Shown here: piece by piece, positions 35,415 through 45,739 of the stretch | How positions within the stretch are numbered: the first letter of the stretch is position 1 | Layout of the letters: every line of letters starts with the position of its first letter | Assembly: GCF_010093595.1 (NCBI RefSeq) | Contig: NW_022985449.1 | Coordinates: 180,080 to 244,079 of the forward strand | Source: Mytilinidion resinicola | Lineage: Eukaryota > Ascomycota > Dothideomycetes > Mytilinidiales > Mytilinidiaceae | Direction: 5' to 3' | Length of the DNA stretch: 64,000 bases | Notes under the pieces: generated by a model | The model's input: only the letters and a program-made list of their open reading frames with translations | Told to the model about the DNA's origin: nothing | The model's database searches: none | Translations under genes and position numbers: made by a program

Positions 35415-35804
35415 CGGGCGCTTCGAGAGAAAACGTTTTTGACTATGCACACCTCAGAAGCAGGACTTCTCCGAACGCTGCTATCTGTGTTCCTGTTCGC
35501 GAACAACCCGGATTGATAAGCGGGCTTGGAATTAGATACCCTAAATCTCGAGTGTGGTTACTGTGGTGCTAGATATATCCTTCACTGCGATTCTCTAGAA
35601 CCACATTATGATAAGCAGCACGAAGAAAGTATGAGTTGTGTGCCGAGCACTACTGATCTTTTTGATTCATGCAAGCTAATTCGCTGACGCAGAGCAGGAT
35701 ATTTCCTCTGTCCGCACGCAAGCTGGCGCCTCGAACGCCGCTGGTCGTTTCAGCCGAGCCACGAAAATACCTAGAACCAGTCCCAATCATCGTCCATCTC
35801 ACAT
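35415..35804. other. Tail-to-tail gap, no gene seen
   Basis: 390 bp expected to hold the 3' UTRs of the flanking convergent genes. Confidence 0.45.
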
Positions 35805-36715
35805 TTATGCGGTGCTCGTGCTCAGGATGTCGGAGTCACCTATGCCCGCATTAGTACCAGCCCAAACCCAGGAATCGCTACAGGTTCAATAACTCACCAG
35901 CATCCAAGATAGCCATGGTCGAGCAGCGGAAGAGTTTACCGCAGGCAGTGCCCAATTCGATCTTTATCACCGAAACGCGTTAGTATGATGCATAGCCCTC
36001 CGAAGTCTCTATGGGGAGAGACATCTTCTCAGGGCTTGCCCTCGGGGACCGGCCATGACGGCGGCCCCGTCGTTAGGCCGTGAGGTAGGATAGGGGTTGT
36101 AGACGTACGTTGTTGCCGGAGAAGTGATGCACAGAGGTCTTCGAGAGCATGCTATAGTCTGGAAAGAGGTCAGCAATTGCATCACATGTTTCGATTCACC
36201 CTAGTATCACGTACATTCAAGCTCGCTCTTCCTCAGTGGGGGGCTGTTGCCCGCGATGATGACAAGCTTGGCCTTTCCAGATCGAAGCCTAGACGGGTGT
36301 TAGAGATTTAGGTGATGTACACAGCTGACGAGTATTCGAGATTCGTATGCGGGGAGGTATGGCGCAGTTTTGCCATGTGTTCAGGCAATGTAGAGGGATG
36401 AAGTGGAGGCGTGTCGTAGATTCAAATTGGACATAGCGGCGGAGGGGACGGATATTGCACATTCAACGGGACAGAGAGGTTGAAACGTACGACTTGAGGG
36501 TTGACTTGTAGCCCAAAGTAACCCTGCGAATCATGTCAGCAACTGTACGAGGATAATTTGTGTCTTCGAGGAGGGGCTTTCTTACTTTCCAGACTTCATC
36601 ACAAGCGCAAGGCGCGAGTTGATCCTTTTTGACGAGTTAGGATCGAACCGATTATGCTTTCGGGACAAGAGAGCGCTTACGAGTCGGCGGTCTTCTTGTT
36701 CTTTTTTGGGGCCAT
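35805..36715 (-). CDS. RPL30: 60S ribosomal protein L30 (eL30)
   Basis: Seven exons on the minus strand: 36715-36681, 36624-36586, 36523-36491, 36288-36215, 36158-36109, 35961-35898 and 35839-35805. Together they are 330 coding bases, 109 residues. No single open frame reveals it. Splicing gives MAPKKNKKTADSINSRLAL, VMKSGKVTLGYKSTLKSLRS, GKAKLVIIAGNSPPLRKSEL, EYYSMLSKTSVHHFSGNN, IELGTACGKLFRCSTMAILD and AGDSDILSTSTA, matching eL30 along its whole length. Phase is correct at all six joins. Introns are 56-62 bp except 36490-36289 (202 bp) and 36108-35962 (147 bp). eL30 sits at the subunit interface of the 60S particle. In yeast it represses splicing of its own transcript, but nothing here shows that directly. 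Confidence 0.97.
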
Positions 36716-37344
36716 TGTGAGTGAAAAAGGGTGGGTTGCGGATTGAGAGGGTGGTATAGGTTGACGATGGCGAGTGACGACGGGGTTCGAGGACAATTCC
36801 AAAGTTTCGTGGGAGTGCGAAAATGTCTTGGCAATGAAGCGAGGAGCTAACTACGTTTGGGCTCCACGTGATGACCACCCCCTCACTGAATCAGTTGAAT
36901 GAAGTTACCCTATATCCTGTGAAGATTCAGTGAAACCAAGTCTATCAACATGAGCACTAAGTGATAACGATGTTTGAGGTGGCTTGGCGATTTCACAGCA
37001 TGTTGTTTAACTGCCTTGAAAATGTAGTTATCGTATGACTTTGAATGAAGACACCCAAATACGACAAACGTTTATAACGTGCATTGAAATCTTGGCTGCA
37101 TTAGAGCTGGTATCTACCTGAGACGAACGCGCAAGTTCCAGAGCCTATTCAACAATACATATTGGGAACAATGATAGGAAGAAAAGCCCAATGCACTCCC
37201 CATCAAAGGCCTACTTAAGACCAGCCGCAACTCCCGTATCAAATAGCCCAGATAAGGCTAGAAGTCCGCCAACTCCAACTTCCAATCCCTCATAATAAAA
37301 CTTCAAGCTCGTCCAATTCAATGAGCAGTTCTTGAGAGCCCATT
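36716..37344. other. Intergenic, no gene seen
   Basis: 629 bp between the RPL30 start and the RAD21 stop. It should contain the RPL30 promoter. A CACGTG lies at 36865-36870. Confidence 0.45.
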
Positions 37345-39161
37345 TTACGCTGCAGCCTCGACAGCCGCAGCAATCTCCCCACCAGCCTCCGCCTCGGCCC
37401 AATCTCCCCAAAGACCGCGCTGGGCTCTGAACCGCAGCGGGCCACCAAGTTGGTCTACTGGCTGTTCGACCTTGATAGCAGACTTAGTAGCTAGCACCAA
37501 CATCTCGAAGAACATCCGTGTCGCATCGGCCTTAGTTGTGTTTCTCTCCGGTAGCATATCTTGGAATAGCACACTGGTCTTCAGCCTCTCGGCCTCGCTT
37601 TCCGCAGCAGCTGGTCCGAACCTCTCGCGTAGTAGATGAACGGCATTCTTCGTGCCTAATGAGATGGGGCCGCTGTCGGCCGGGTGCAAGAACGGGGCAG
37701 TGGTGTCGTCAAAATTGTCGGGAATTGGGGATAACGCTTCCTCTTCATCCAGTTCGAGCGGGGGTGGTGCTGGTGCATCTTCAGGGAGTTCGATTATATC
37801 ATCCTGAATGCCACTGACGCTGTCGTTGATGGCTGCCATTGTTTCGTCGTTATCATCGAGATTGATGTCCACAGCACCGTCGTCTTCCTCGTTCTTTCGT
37901 TTCCGCTTGAGCTCTCCGGATCGTTTTACGACTTCCAGTGACAAGAGGTCCCTGAGTTCCGGCGCCCAACCGATGTTGCGACCCTCCCCTAAGATACTGG
38001 AGACGAACCCTCCCGTTTTTTGCATGGTCATGAGCGCGAGAAGCATGGGATCCCGCGGTAAGAAGGAGGCCGCTTTCAGGATTTTCGATCGATCGTTCTG
38101 CTGTGCCCTGATCTGATTAGAGTGGATTTCGGTGTCCGCATCAGCGTGCAAGACTTTGCGCCGCTTGGCCTTATGCGCCTGGTGAATGGTCTCATCTTCG
38201 TCTTCCTGGGGTTCAAAAAGGGTGGCATTTTGATCGCCGTTGACGGTCTTCTCCAGCTCTCGTTCCGCACTGGAACGAATTGAAGATAGTGGCGATAGCG
38301 TGTCCCGTTGGCGGCGGTTCGCACCCTCCGCACCCAAGTCAGGAAAGCTAGGTGAATTAGGCGTGTCCAGGTCATTGCGATCCAAAGCTCCTTGGAATAG
38401 AGAGGTATCCTCTACGATGAGGTCTTCGTCTCCAAAATTGAGCTGCACATCGTCGTCCAGTGGCTTCGCACTACCGCCAAATTCTTCCGAGGCGTTTCGC
38501 TCAAGTGGTGCGTCTCGAGCCATTTCAATTCCCAAACTCGTTCCTTCCAGAAGGTCATCGTCAAAGTTGAGATCGATGTCGTTGTCCAGAGCTTCAACAG
38601 CGTCCTCAGTATGCTCCTCAATGCTTCCAGACAGAACCTGCTGGCTGTAGATCAAGTAGTTCGGGTCTTGCGCAGCGCTTAGGTCGCCCCGTAATTGTGG
38701 TTGAGATTGAAGCATAAAGGGATCTGGCGGCGCCAAAAAGAGGTCCATATCGGTGACTTGGTCGACAAGCAATAGAGACTTCGGATTCGCGGCATGGGTC
38801 TGGTTGGCGGGAATATCGACATCATTGCTAGATCTGAAAGCCTGTTCAATCGTTAGAAAATACGAACGGCGCAAAGTCGCAAAGTGACGCGACTGACCAT
38901 CTTGAGCTTCAACAACGCTTCATTGCAGTCTTCCAACAGATAGCGCGCCTTCCTGCTGTAGATGCGCACGACGCCGAGCAGCAGCTGGCCACTGAGTCGA
39001 AGGGCGATTGGCGCCTGGTCCTTCGCGACGATTGTGTTGACGTTCTTCGGGATGTTTGACTGCAGGATGTTGTTTTTCGAGAGCTTGCGCTCCATGTTGG
39101 CGGCCAGCCAAACACGGGCCAGCGGCCCCTCTCTGGACAGCAGGCGCTCGGAGTAGAACAT
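37345..39161 (-). CDS. RAD21: Cohesin kleisin subunit Rad21/Scc1
   Basis: Exons 39161-38898 and 38841-37345 on the minus strand give 586 residues. The 56-bp intron begins GTCAGT and joins LLKLKM to AFRSSND in phase. The N-terminal kleisin domain (1-105) has MFYSERLLSREGPLARVWLAA, then NIPKNVNTIV, LRLSGQLLLGVVRIYSRKA and RYLLEDCNEALLKLK. The middle is acidic and disordered, with candidate separase-type and phosphorylation sites not resolved here. The C-terminal winged-helix domain is SVLFQDMLPERNTTKADATR followed by FFEMLVLATKSAIKV. Rad21 closes the SMC1-SMC3 ring and is cut by separase at anaphase. LRLSGQLLLGVVRIYSRK and the mitotic-type ending fit Rad21 better than meiotic Rec8. The protein is on the short side for the family. 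Confidence 0.95.
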
Positions 39162-39778
39162 GGCGGGGTGGTGTCGATGGGTTGGTGTTGATGAAAGAGA
39201 GGGACGCGTTGGTGTGGCTGGGTCTTGTTGATGACAGAGGCGCGAGCAGAGACCGACATTCACCCGGCGAATGTCACGTGATACGTATTGAGTCCACTAG
39301 ATCCCCAGAAACACCTCCAGGGGCCGTCCAACCAGGCAACTTTTTCTTATTGTAGCTCTTTGAAGGCTCTTTCAGTAAAAGTTTAATGGGAGACATGGGA
39401 TATGTTAGAGAACATGAATACTCGCCAAGAACTGATCTTTTTACATCAAGTCGATTCAATCAAGTCAAGAAGTCGACATCATGTTGGTCCTGAAATGAAA
39501 GCGAACAGTGGCAATGCAGTGCCTAGTCATAGATATTCGTAGACTCCTGATTGACAGAGAAGTGGGGCATTTTGGACAAGTAGGAAACTCGGGTCTAGAC
39601 AGCGTCAACATGCTATACGCATATTAGAAGTATACCCGGTGCTCCACAAACAGTGGCAGGAAATGCTGGAAATCCTGTAAGGCTCCTCATACAGCGGTAA
39701 ACGAGTGCACGGATATCAATGACAAGGCATTGTATGTAAAGGGTTCATTCGCAAGGCCTCTAAGAGCAGCTACTTTAA
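39162..39778. other. RAD21 upstream region, no gene seen
   Basis: 617 bp that include the RAD21 promoter (left part) and the 3' end of the EI24-like gene (right part). No coding signal. CACGTG occurs at 39275-39280. Confidence 0.45.
39204..39209. promoter_or_regulatory. Possible MCB element (ACGCGT) before RAD21
   Basis: A palindromic ACGCGT lies 43 bp upstream of the RAD21 start codon. This is the binding word of the G1/S factor MBF in yeasts, which controls the yeast cohesin gene MCD1. A single hexamer can occur by chance, so the link is suggestive only. Confidence 0.35.
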
Positions 39779-40810
39779 TCAAACAGAATTGTCTTCAACA
39801 CCTTCTTGAGAGTTGTCCGTGTAGCCTGGGTCCACCGCCGTGCTCTGTGCCTCTTCTCGCTGCAGCTGGGTTTCGAGATCAGCAGCCCAGAGGGCCGACC
39901 CTGCAGCTGTCGTCATCAGAAAGAACATCGAAAGCACTGGAATAAGTTGTAGCATCAGTGCCACAGTTCCAAACCTATATATAGTCAGTACGGATTAGGT
40001 CCCGAAGATAGATCTCCCGTTTCACTCACCAGGTGTACTGCCATCGCCGCCCTCTGACGAAAGCGTTCCTCTGCTTCTTGTTCAAGTCGTGCAGCTGGAA
40101 GTATCGCCAATGCTGCAACGGCCCCGCACGGTATCCGGTAAGAATCAAGAATAGGGGTACCCCCACAAACGGTATGAAGTTGAGGGGTAGCAGGACGATG
40201 AACTCCACGATCTGCCGCAGCGAGAAAGGGCCATACACCGAAGACCGAGTTGGCTTCCCTAGTCTTTTCAACGGGTTCTCGCCCTCAATCGAAACCGGCC
40301 TCCGGGTAGCCACCAAGTCATCCCAGCCTTTATGAACCAATATAGAGTCGAAGGTATCAAGCTGTGACTCATCCTAACACTAGTCAGAAGTGAACAGCCG
40401 GCGCAAGTCCCCTGACGGTATCATACCACGAGAAAAGCTTCAAAGAGTAATGCCACAATCGCCGCACCCTCCCCGAGCACTAGAAACGTCCCATTGACCC
40501 ATGCGCCCGCATGGTGGAAGATGGCGAGGAAAGCGACTTGAGGTAGGTAGGTCCAGAAGAAGAGGTTAAACAGTACAAAGATACTGAGCAGGAAGGCAGG
40601 GAGCAAACGGGCTCGCAGTAAGGGCCATAGGAATGAGTGACCTGCAAAATAGACGATGCCCTGTTCAAGTCAGACAGAGCATTACAGTACGTACTCGACT
40701 ATTCCGAGGTTAGAGGGACATACCTTCAGTGGGTAGAGCCACGATGCTGTTACCACAACTTTAGCTGGGTTTATGAAGACGGTCCGCGCCAGCCCCGAGG
40801 ACGGTGCCAT
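39779..40810 (-). CDS. EI24/RRT8-like membrane protein
   Basis: Four exons on the minus strand: 40810-40724, 40660-40427, 40373-40030 and 39974-39779, giving 286 residues. Donors are GTATGT, GTATGA and GTGAGT, and phase is kept throughout. The order of parts is an N-terminus MAPSSGLARTVF, membrane segments around LLPAFLLSIFVLFNLFFWTYL and VNGTFLVLGEGAAIVALLFEAF, a hydrophilic loop with VHKGWDDLVA and ENPLKRLGKPTRS, then IVEFIVLLPLNFIPFVGVPLFLIL with the typical TGYRAGPLQHWRYF, and a last segment LIPVLSMFFLMTTAAGSALWA. This layout fits the fungal EI24-domain family that includes RRT8 and the lipid-droplet LDS proteins. The biochemical role is unknown. Confidence 0.82.
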
Positions 40811-41437
40811 GATGTACTCGCAACTGGATGCTCCCGTTGAATGTTCGTGAAGTCGTGCCTAGAGGCGAGGACTGCATGGCGCTTTGGCCAGGATCCGACC
40901 AGTGCTTTGTAGTTACGTGAGGGTATCTTCAACATCTCCTCGGGTCTTCAACTCTCGTGAGAGACCTCGGGCCTTTACATTGCTTCGTTCTTCACACTAT
41001 CCTGTTCCATACCTTGTGTCTCTTGTACAAGCTTGTGGGAAATTGTGTTCTCCGTAATGACTGCCTCAAGAGATCAGAAAAGTATCGTCAACACAGCCGG
41101 AGTGGATAAGACTTCTGTATCTCGGCGGCCCTCCCGAACGGCAAAAACGGCAACGGCCTTATTCCCGATGTACTGCACACAGCATCGGCCGCGGAAAGGA
41201 CCCGCAGATCGACTAGGCTTACGCCCTTTGGTGACAGTGCCTCGATCTCCAATAATCAAATGCCATGGTTCTCCGCCATCGGACTGCTACGAAGCAAAAG
41301 CCGGTGAAGATGTGTCATAGCTGCTATTACCATTTTGTGTTAATATAGCATACACTTTCTTTGCCCTCAGAGTTTTATTGCATGCATACTTCAATGCACA
41401 TATCAGACCTTACTCATTGCCCACAATTCCCAACATC
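40811..41437. other. Divergent intergenic region, no gene seen
   Basis: 627 bp between the start codons of the EI24-like and transporter genes. It should hold both promoters. Confidence 0.45.
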
Positions 41438-42953
41438 ATGACTGAGAAGCAGCATCAAAGCGGGGTAGAAACTCCAGAGCTTGAAGACAAAGAACGTGAC
41501 TGGTCAGAGAAAGACGATATCAACGTGGACCGCGAGCAGTCAGTAGGAGTGCCCTCTCAATCGGTTCAACCGTTGGAGACCAAGACGGCAGAGACGAGCA
41601 ATGGCGGCGTACTTGATCGTCTCAGGTCCAACGTCTCCTTGCATAAAGATCCCGGACCACCACTAGATGGAGGGAAAGCATGGATTCAAGCCGCAGTGGC
41701 CCATCTCGTGATATGTGAAACCTGGGGACAGATCAGCTCTTACGGCGTGTTCCAAAGCTACTACTCGGGCACGCTCGGGCATCCACCATCCGATATCTCC
41801 TGGGTCGGATCTGTTCAAATCTTCCTCCTCTTCTTCATCGGGACATTCTCAGGTAGAGCAACCGATGCTGGTCTCTTCCGTCCAGTATTCATACTAGGAG
41901 TATTCTTCCAGGTCTTCGGTATCTTCATGACATCTCTTTCGACAAAGTACTGGCAGCTGTTCCTAGCACAAGGGATTTGCACCGGAATTGGGAATGGGCT
42001 TCAATTCTGTCCTACAATGTCCCTCCTGTCCACATATTTTAGCAAGAACAAGTCGTTAGCTATTGGCATAGCCGCTTCTGGGTCAGCTACAGGTGGATTG
42101 GTCAGTTCTGCCTTCACCGTTTTACCTCTATTGCTAACTCTATGTAGATCTACCCAGCAATTGCAACACAACTACTTGGCCAAATCGGGTTCGGTTGGAC
42201 AATGCGAGTTATAGGGTTCGTCACCATTGCTCAAGGCGCTGTTGCCGCTGCGTTTTTGAAACCACGATTACCTCCCCGAAAAGCAGGCCCGCTGGTTGAG
42301 TGGGCTGCTCTGAAAGAACCTACTTACGTACTCTACTGCATTGGGATGTTTCTCAATTTCTGGGCGCTTTACTTTGCTTTCTATTACGTATGTACTTTGC
42401 TATGTCAATAAGACAACGAGTGCAATGCTGATAAGCTTCACAGGTTGGCGCATACGGAAGAGACATCAGGGGTATGAGCAACAAAGATTCCATATATCTC
42501 CTGATGATCATGAACGGAGTCGGATACATCGGCCGCCTTGCACCAAACGCTTTCGCCGATCGTGTTGGCCCTTTGAACATGATCACCCCTTTCGCCTTCC
42601 TCTCCGGAGTTCTGATATACTCATGGGCTGGCGTTACCTCTACTGGCGGCCTTTACGCTTTTTCGGTCATATATGGCCTGTTTGCGGCTGCGATACAAAG
42701 TATGTTCCCCGCAGCACTGTCGAGCTTGACAACGGACCTCAGCAAAGCCGGAGTACGCATGGGCATGGGGTTTTCCATCGTCTCAGTAGCTTGTCTCACA
42801 GGACCGCCTCTTGCTGGTGCACTGATCCAGTCTAACCACGGCAACTACCTACATGCCCAGATGTTTGCTGGTAGTTGTTTGATCTGTGGAGGATTAACAC
42901 TAGTGGCGGCAAGAGTTGTGAAGACTGGATGGAAGATAAAGGCGATATTATAA
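41438..42953 (+). CDS. MFS transporter, monocarboxylate permease type
   Basis: Exons 41438-42100, 42148-42387 and 42444-42953 give 470 residues. Introns are 47 and 56 bp with GTCAGT and GTATGT donors, phase 0. The open frame extends upstream to a TTG, but the first ATG is MTEKQHQSGVETPELED. After about 85 polar N-terminal residues comes PPLDGGKAWIQAAVAHLV, the DGGxGW-like entry motif of the monocarboxylate porter family. It is followed by WGQISSYGVFQSYY, and GICTGIGNGLQFCPTMSLLSTYF with a SKNKSLAIGIAASGSATGG block. The second half has GVGYIGRLAPNAFADRVGPL and GLTLVAARVVKTGW. Twelve membrane segments are expected. Fungal members carry mono- or dicarboxylates, nicotinate or riboflavin, and substrate cannot be told from sequence. 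Confidence 0.9.
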
Positions 42954-43367
42954 GAATAGGAAGACAAGAACTTGAGACAATCAAGGATGAATTGTCCTCC
43001 CATGTAGGGCTCTACACCGCCTCACGGAAAACTTGAGTATTGTCGTCTTGGGCTATCAAAAAAACAGCTCTCGCCTTTATCCCAAGCACGGGTAGATGGC
43101 CAAACTAATTCTAAGCTGGTAATGCACCGTGAAGGCTACATATATGGTGAGAAGTATGTGTCCAAGTAGCATGCAGCAAAGTCTCTTTTTCCGACTTCAA
43201 GCGCAGAATGTTCGCATATGTTTCTGGCTTCTGAAGAACTCCCGGATTCTTCAATCATGATACCACATTTACGATGTACATATATTAAGAGCGTTCAACT
43301 CTCCCCTCAAAAGGATCATACCAATAACACAGGACTGTCCCATTAAAACGGTCTCCCCACAATGCCC
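42954..43367. other. Tail-to-tail gap, no gene seen
   Basis: 414 bp between the transporter and the unresolved locus at 43.4-44.3 kb. Confidence 0.45.
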
Positions 43368-43790
43368 TCAGATGATTGTTCCAGACCTTGTTTCACAAAA
43401 AGTTGCAGTCGGTGAAGATGTCGCTATCAACGAACCTACAACCCTTACCAAGTCTTCAACGCACAATCTGTCCCCTCCATCTCCTCTCTTAGATCTCTGA
43501 ATTATCGGTCGTCCCAAACACTCAACCTCATCACTAAAGATATCATCTCTCCGACCCATAAATACTGCTACATTCCGCGGCCGCCCTCGGGCCCGCTCCC
43601 CCATAAACCTAGCGACAACATATCGCAACCGTCAGCAAATGCCCGCCCTATCCTAATCTACTACAAAATCACTCACTTGCCCAGTACTCCGCCGTCAGAC
43701 CCGACCCATAAGCCTTCACGAAAAATAACGCGGCGAAACCAACATTACCTACAGTCGCATGACCTCCGACACTCGGAAGCTCATGACGGG
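43368..43790 (-). CDS. Uncharacterised minus-strand gene, 5' end unresolved
   Basis: The minus strand shows a very good intron at 43676-43609: GTGAGT donor, TTGCTGAC branch word, CTAG acceptor. Its join keeps frame, linking GNVGFAALFFVKAYGSGLTA plus EYWA to RFMGERARGRPRNVAVFMGR and on to a stop at 43368. Upstream the frame stays open as HELPSVGGHATVG but reaches a TAG near 43812 without an ATG, so another 5' exon must exist, or the model is wrong. The sequence has a hydrophobic segment then a basic stretch, as in small mitochondrial inner-membrane proteins. I do not recognise the family. It overlaps a plus-strand frame at its 5' end. Confidence 0.42.
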
Positions 43791-44340
43791 CGATGTTGAC
43801 GTCTGCTGCCGGGGCCTAGGCATTTTTTCCCACCCGTGGAGCGACAGCTTTGGTCGATACGGACCGTTTGACAAGCCTCGCAGTGACGACACGGCGAGGA
43901 TTCAGTACGATGGGACGGAGATAGAGAAGCTGCGGAAGGAGATTGATGCTTTGAGCGGGCGATATGAGAAGATGGAGCAGGTAGTGCGGGAGCGTCTGAG
44001 AGATGCGCGGGAGCAGACTGAGGCTCTGAGTGAGTGCAATGTGAAGTTACAGAAGGCGGTAAGGAATATGAGAGTTGCGAGGCGGAGGTGGGTGAGTGGG
44101 GGTGGGAGAAGTGGGTTTGGTGAAGATGATTGGGCTAGTAATACGGCGGGATCTAGGAGGGCTGGGAAGACCGCTGCCCAAAATTGGATACTGGTGGGAA
44201 CTCGGGTGGTGTACTGCGCTTTAGGATCTTTCGTGGTGTGGCACTGCTGCTTGAAAGCAGAGAAAGCAAAGGAGAAACAGGAAAACAGAGTAGATTTCAA
44301 TCTTGGACGTTGCATTAGAGTTTGGGACCTCTGTAATTAG
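43759..44340 (+). CDS. Hypothetical coiled-coil protein, 193 aa
   Basis: A single open frame with ATG start (MTSDTRKLMTGDVDV). Residues about 55-105 form a plausible coiled coil (EKLRKEIDALSGRYEKMEQV, then RERLRDAREQTEALSEC). A hydrophobic stretch near 145-165 (LVGTRVVYCALGSFVVWHCC) could span a membrane. No domain is recognised and no close neighbour supports it. Its start overlaps the opposite-strand gene candidate. Either one could be wrong, or the plus gene may begin further in. Confidence 0.42.
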   Translation: MTSDTRKLMTGDVDVCCRGLGIFSHPWSDSFGRYGPFDKPRSDDTARIQYDGTEIEKLRKEIDALSGRYEKMEQVVRERLRDAREQTEALSECNVKLQKAVRNMRVARRRWVSGGGRSGFGEDDWASNTAGSRRAGKTAAQNWILVGTRVVYCALGSFVVWHCCLKAEKAKEKQENRVDFNLGRCIRVWDLCN

Positions 44341-44539
44341 TGCTGTAGGGAAAAATAGCATATAGAGAGGTCATAAAATGTCATCAATCGTGTCTTTCTT
44401 CGGTCACCACAATCTATGTGGGCGGAGTGTATCATTCTACGAACAAGTAGTCACATCTCTTACAGAACAGATCTCACCTATCATTCGGTGTTCTCTTAGC
44501 CTCTATATTCCGCTCGAAGTGTTCTTCACACACATCCAA

Positions 44540-45739
44540 TCACGTCGGAATCACATACTCTCTCGCCCCCTCTGTGCTAAACAACACAACCACGGAATTC
44601 TTCCCCAACCCCACCCTCTCCTTCTCCTCTTTACAAAGCCTACTCAGCGCCCCCAAAGTCGCCGCGCCACACGGCCCGACCATCACTCCCCTTTCATGCA
44701 AATATTGCACGGACTGATGCGCCTCAGGATCTGTAATTGCTACACTCACGTCCACGCCATCGCGTAGTACGGGCCACGCGGTCGTAGAAACAGTGCCACA
44801 GTTCATCCCGCACATGATGCTCTCAGCCGTGTCTACCGTCGTAATCTTGCCTGCCTGGAGAGAGGCTTGCAAACACGCGGCTGTATCTGGCTCTACGGTA
44901 GCGACGGTTGCTCGCGCGGACTCGGTCTTGTAGTGCACGACAACGGCCTGAGCCCAGGACCCGACGCCGACAGAGGCGATGGCGAAGGTGGCTGGTTTCC
45001 CAGTAAGCTCTTGAACTTGCCGGTCCGTTTCTGTGAGCATGGTGGAGTAGCCTTCGACGACCCACTATGGATGATTAGATGTCAGTACAGTGGAAGCGCA
45101 CAAGAAGTGGGTTAGGGGGCTAGCAACGGGAGTAATGGCGGTAAGGCGTACACAAGGAATGAAGTGCCTCCTTACCTGCGGAATTTCCTCATATCCCTCC
45201 CAACTCGTATCCATTACCAACAATTGCCCCTGCTTCTCCGCCGCCTCCCTCGCCGCCACGATAGAATCATCGTAATTCCCCTGCACCACCTCCACCGTCG
45301 CTCCCTCACTCCCAATCTTTCCACGCGTGGCCAGATCCATGAATTTCGGCACGAAAATAGTCGCTGGGATGCCTAGATAGTTCGCCATCCGGGCTACTGC
45401 ACGTCCCCAGTTCCCCTCCGAACACGTCACGAGCTTAATTCCTGCCTCTTTCGCTGCTGTGCTCATAGTCTCGATTGAAGTAGAGAGGTCGAAAGCTAAT
45501 TGGGCGGCTATGGCACGGTGGATTGCCCAAGACGCGCCTAGGATCTTGAATGCGGGCAGCCCGAAGCGATCGGATTCATCCTTCAGGGCAACATGGCCGA
45601 GGCCTAATTCCTTGGCAACATCGGGGAGAGGGACGAGGCGTGTAGAATTGTATCCTGGGAGGCGGCGGTGGAAGGGAGAGACGGCGGGATTGAGGTGGGT
45701 AGTGGTCTGGTAGGTGGCGGCGGAGGAGTTGAAGTACAT
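44540..45739 (-). CDS. PLP enzyme, diaminopropionate ammonia-lyase-like
   Basis: Exons 45739-45176 and 45064-44540 on the minus strand give 362 residues. The 111-bp intron begins GTAAGG and joins EGYEEIPQ to WVVEGYSTML. The frame runs further upstream, but MYFNSSAATYQ is the natural start. Family features are LKDESDRFGLPAFKILGASW with the PLP lysine at residue 65, VTCSEGNWGRAVARMANYLG, and GYEEIPQWVVEGYSTM. The C-terminal half has VEPDTAACLQ, IMCGMNCGTVS and GPCGAATLGAL. These match diaminopropionate ammonia-lyase (DpaL), which turns 2,3-diaminopropionate into pyruvate and ammonia. The reaction is established for bacterial enzymes. Fungal relatives may use other D/L-amino acids. The enzyme is cytosolic by lack of targeting signals. 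Confidence 0.9.

Noticed and set aside
34653..35450. Long minus-strand frame opposite the 253-residue Pro-rich gene
   Set aside because: It mirrors the strong C/G codon bias of the plus gene, has a low-complexity Arg/Val/Gly composition and no ordered blocks.
36625..36680. GGTTCGATCC word resembling a tRNA T-loop (minus strand, RPL30 intron 1)
   Set aside because: The surrounding 56 bases are too short for a tRNA and have no matching acceptor or anticodon stems.
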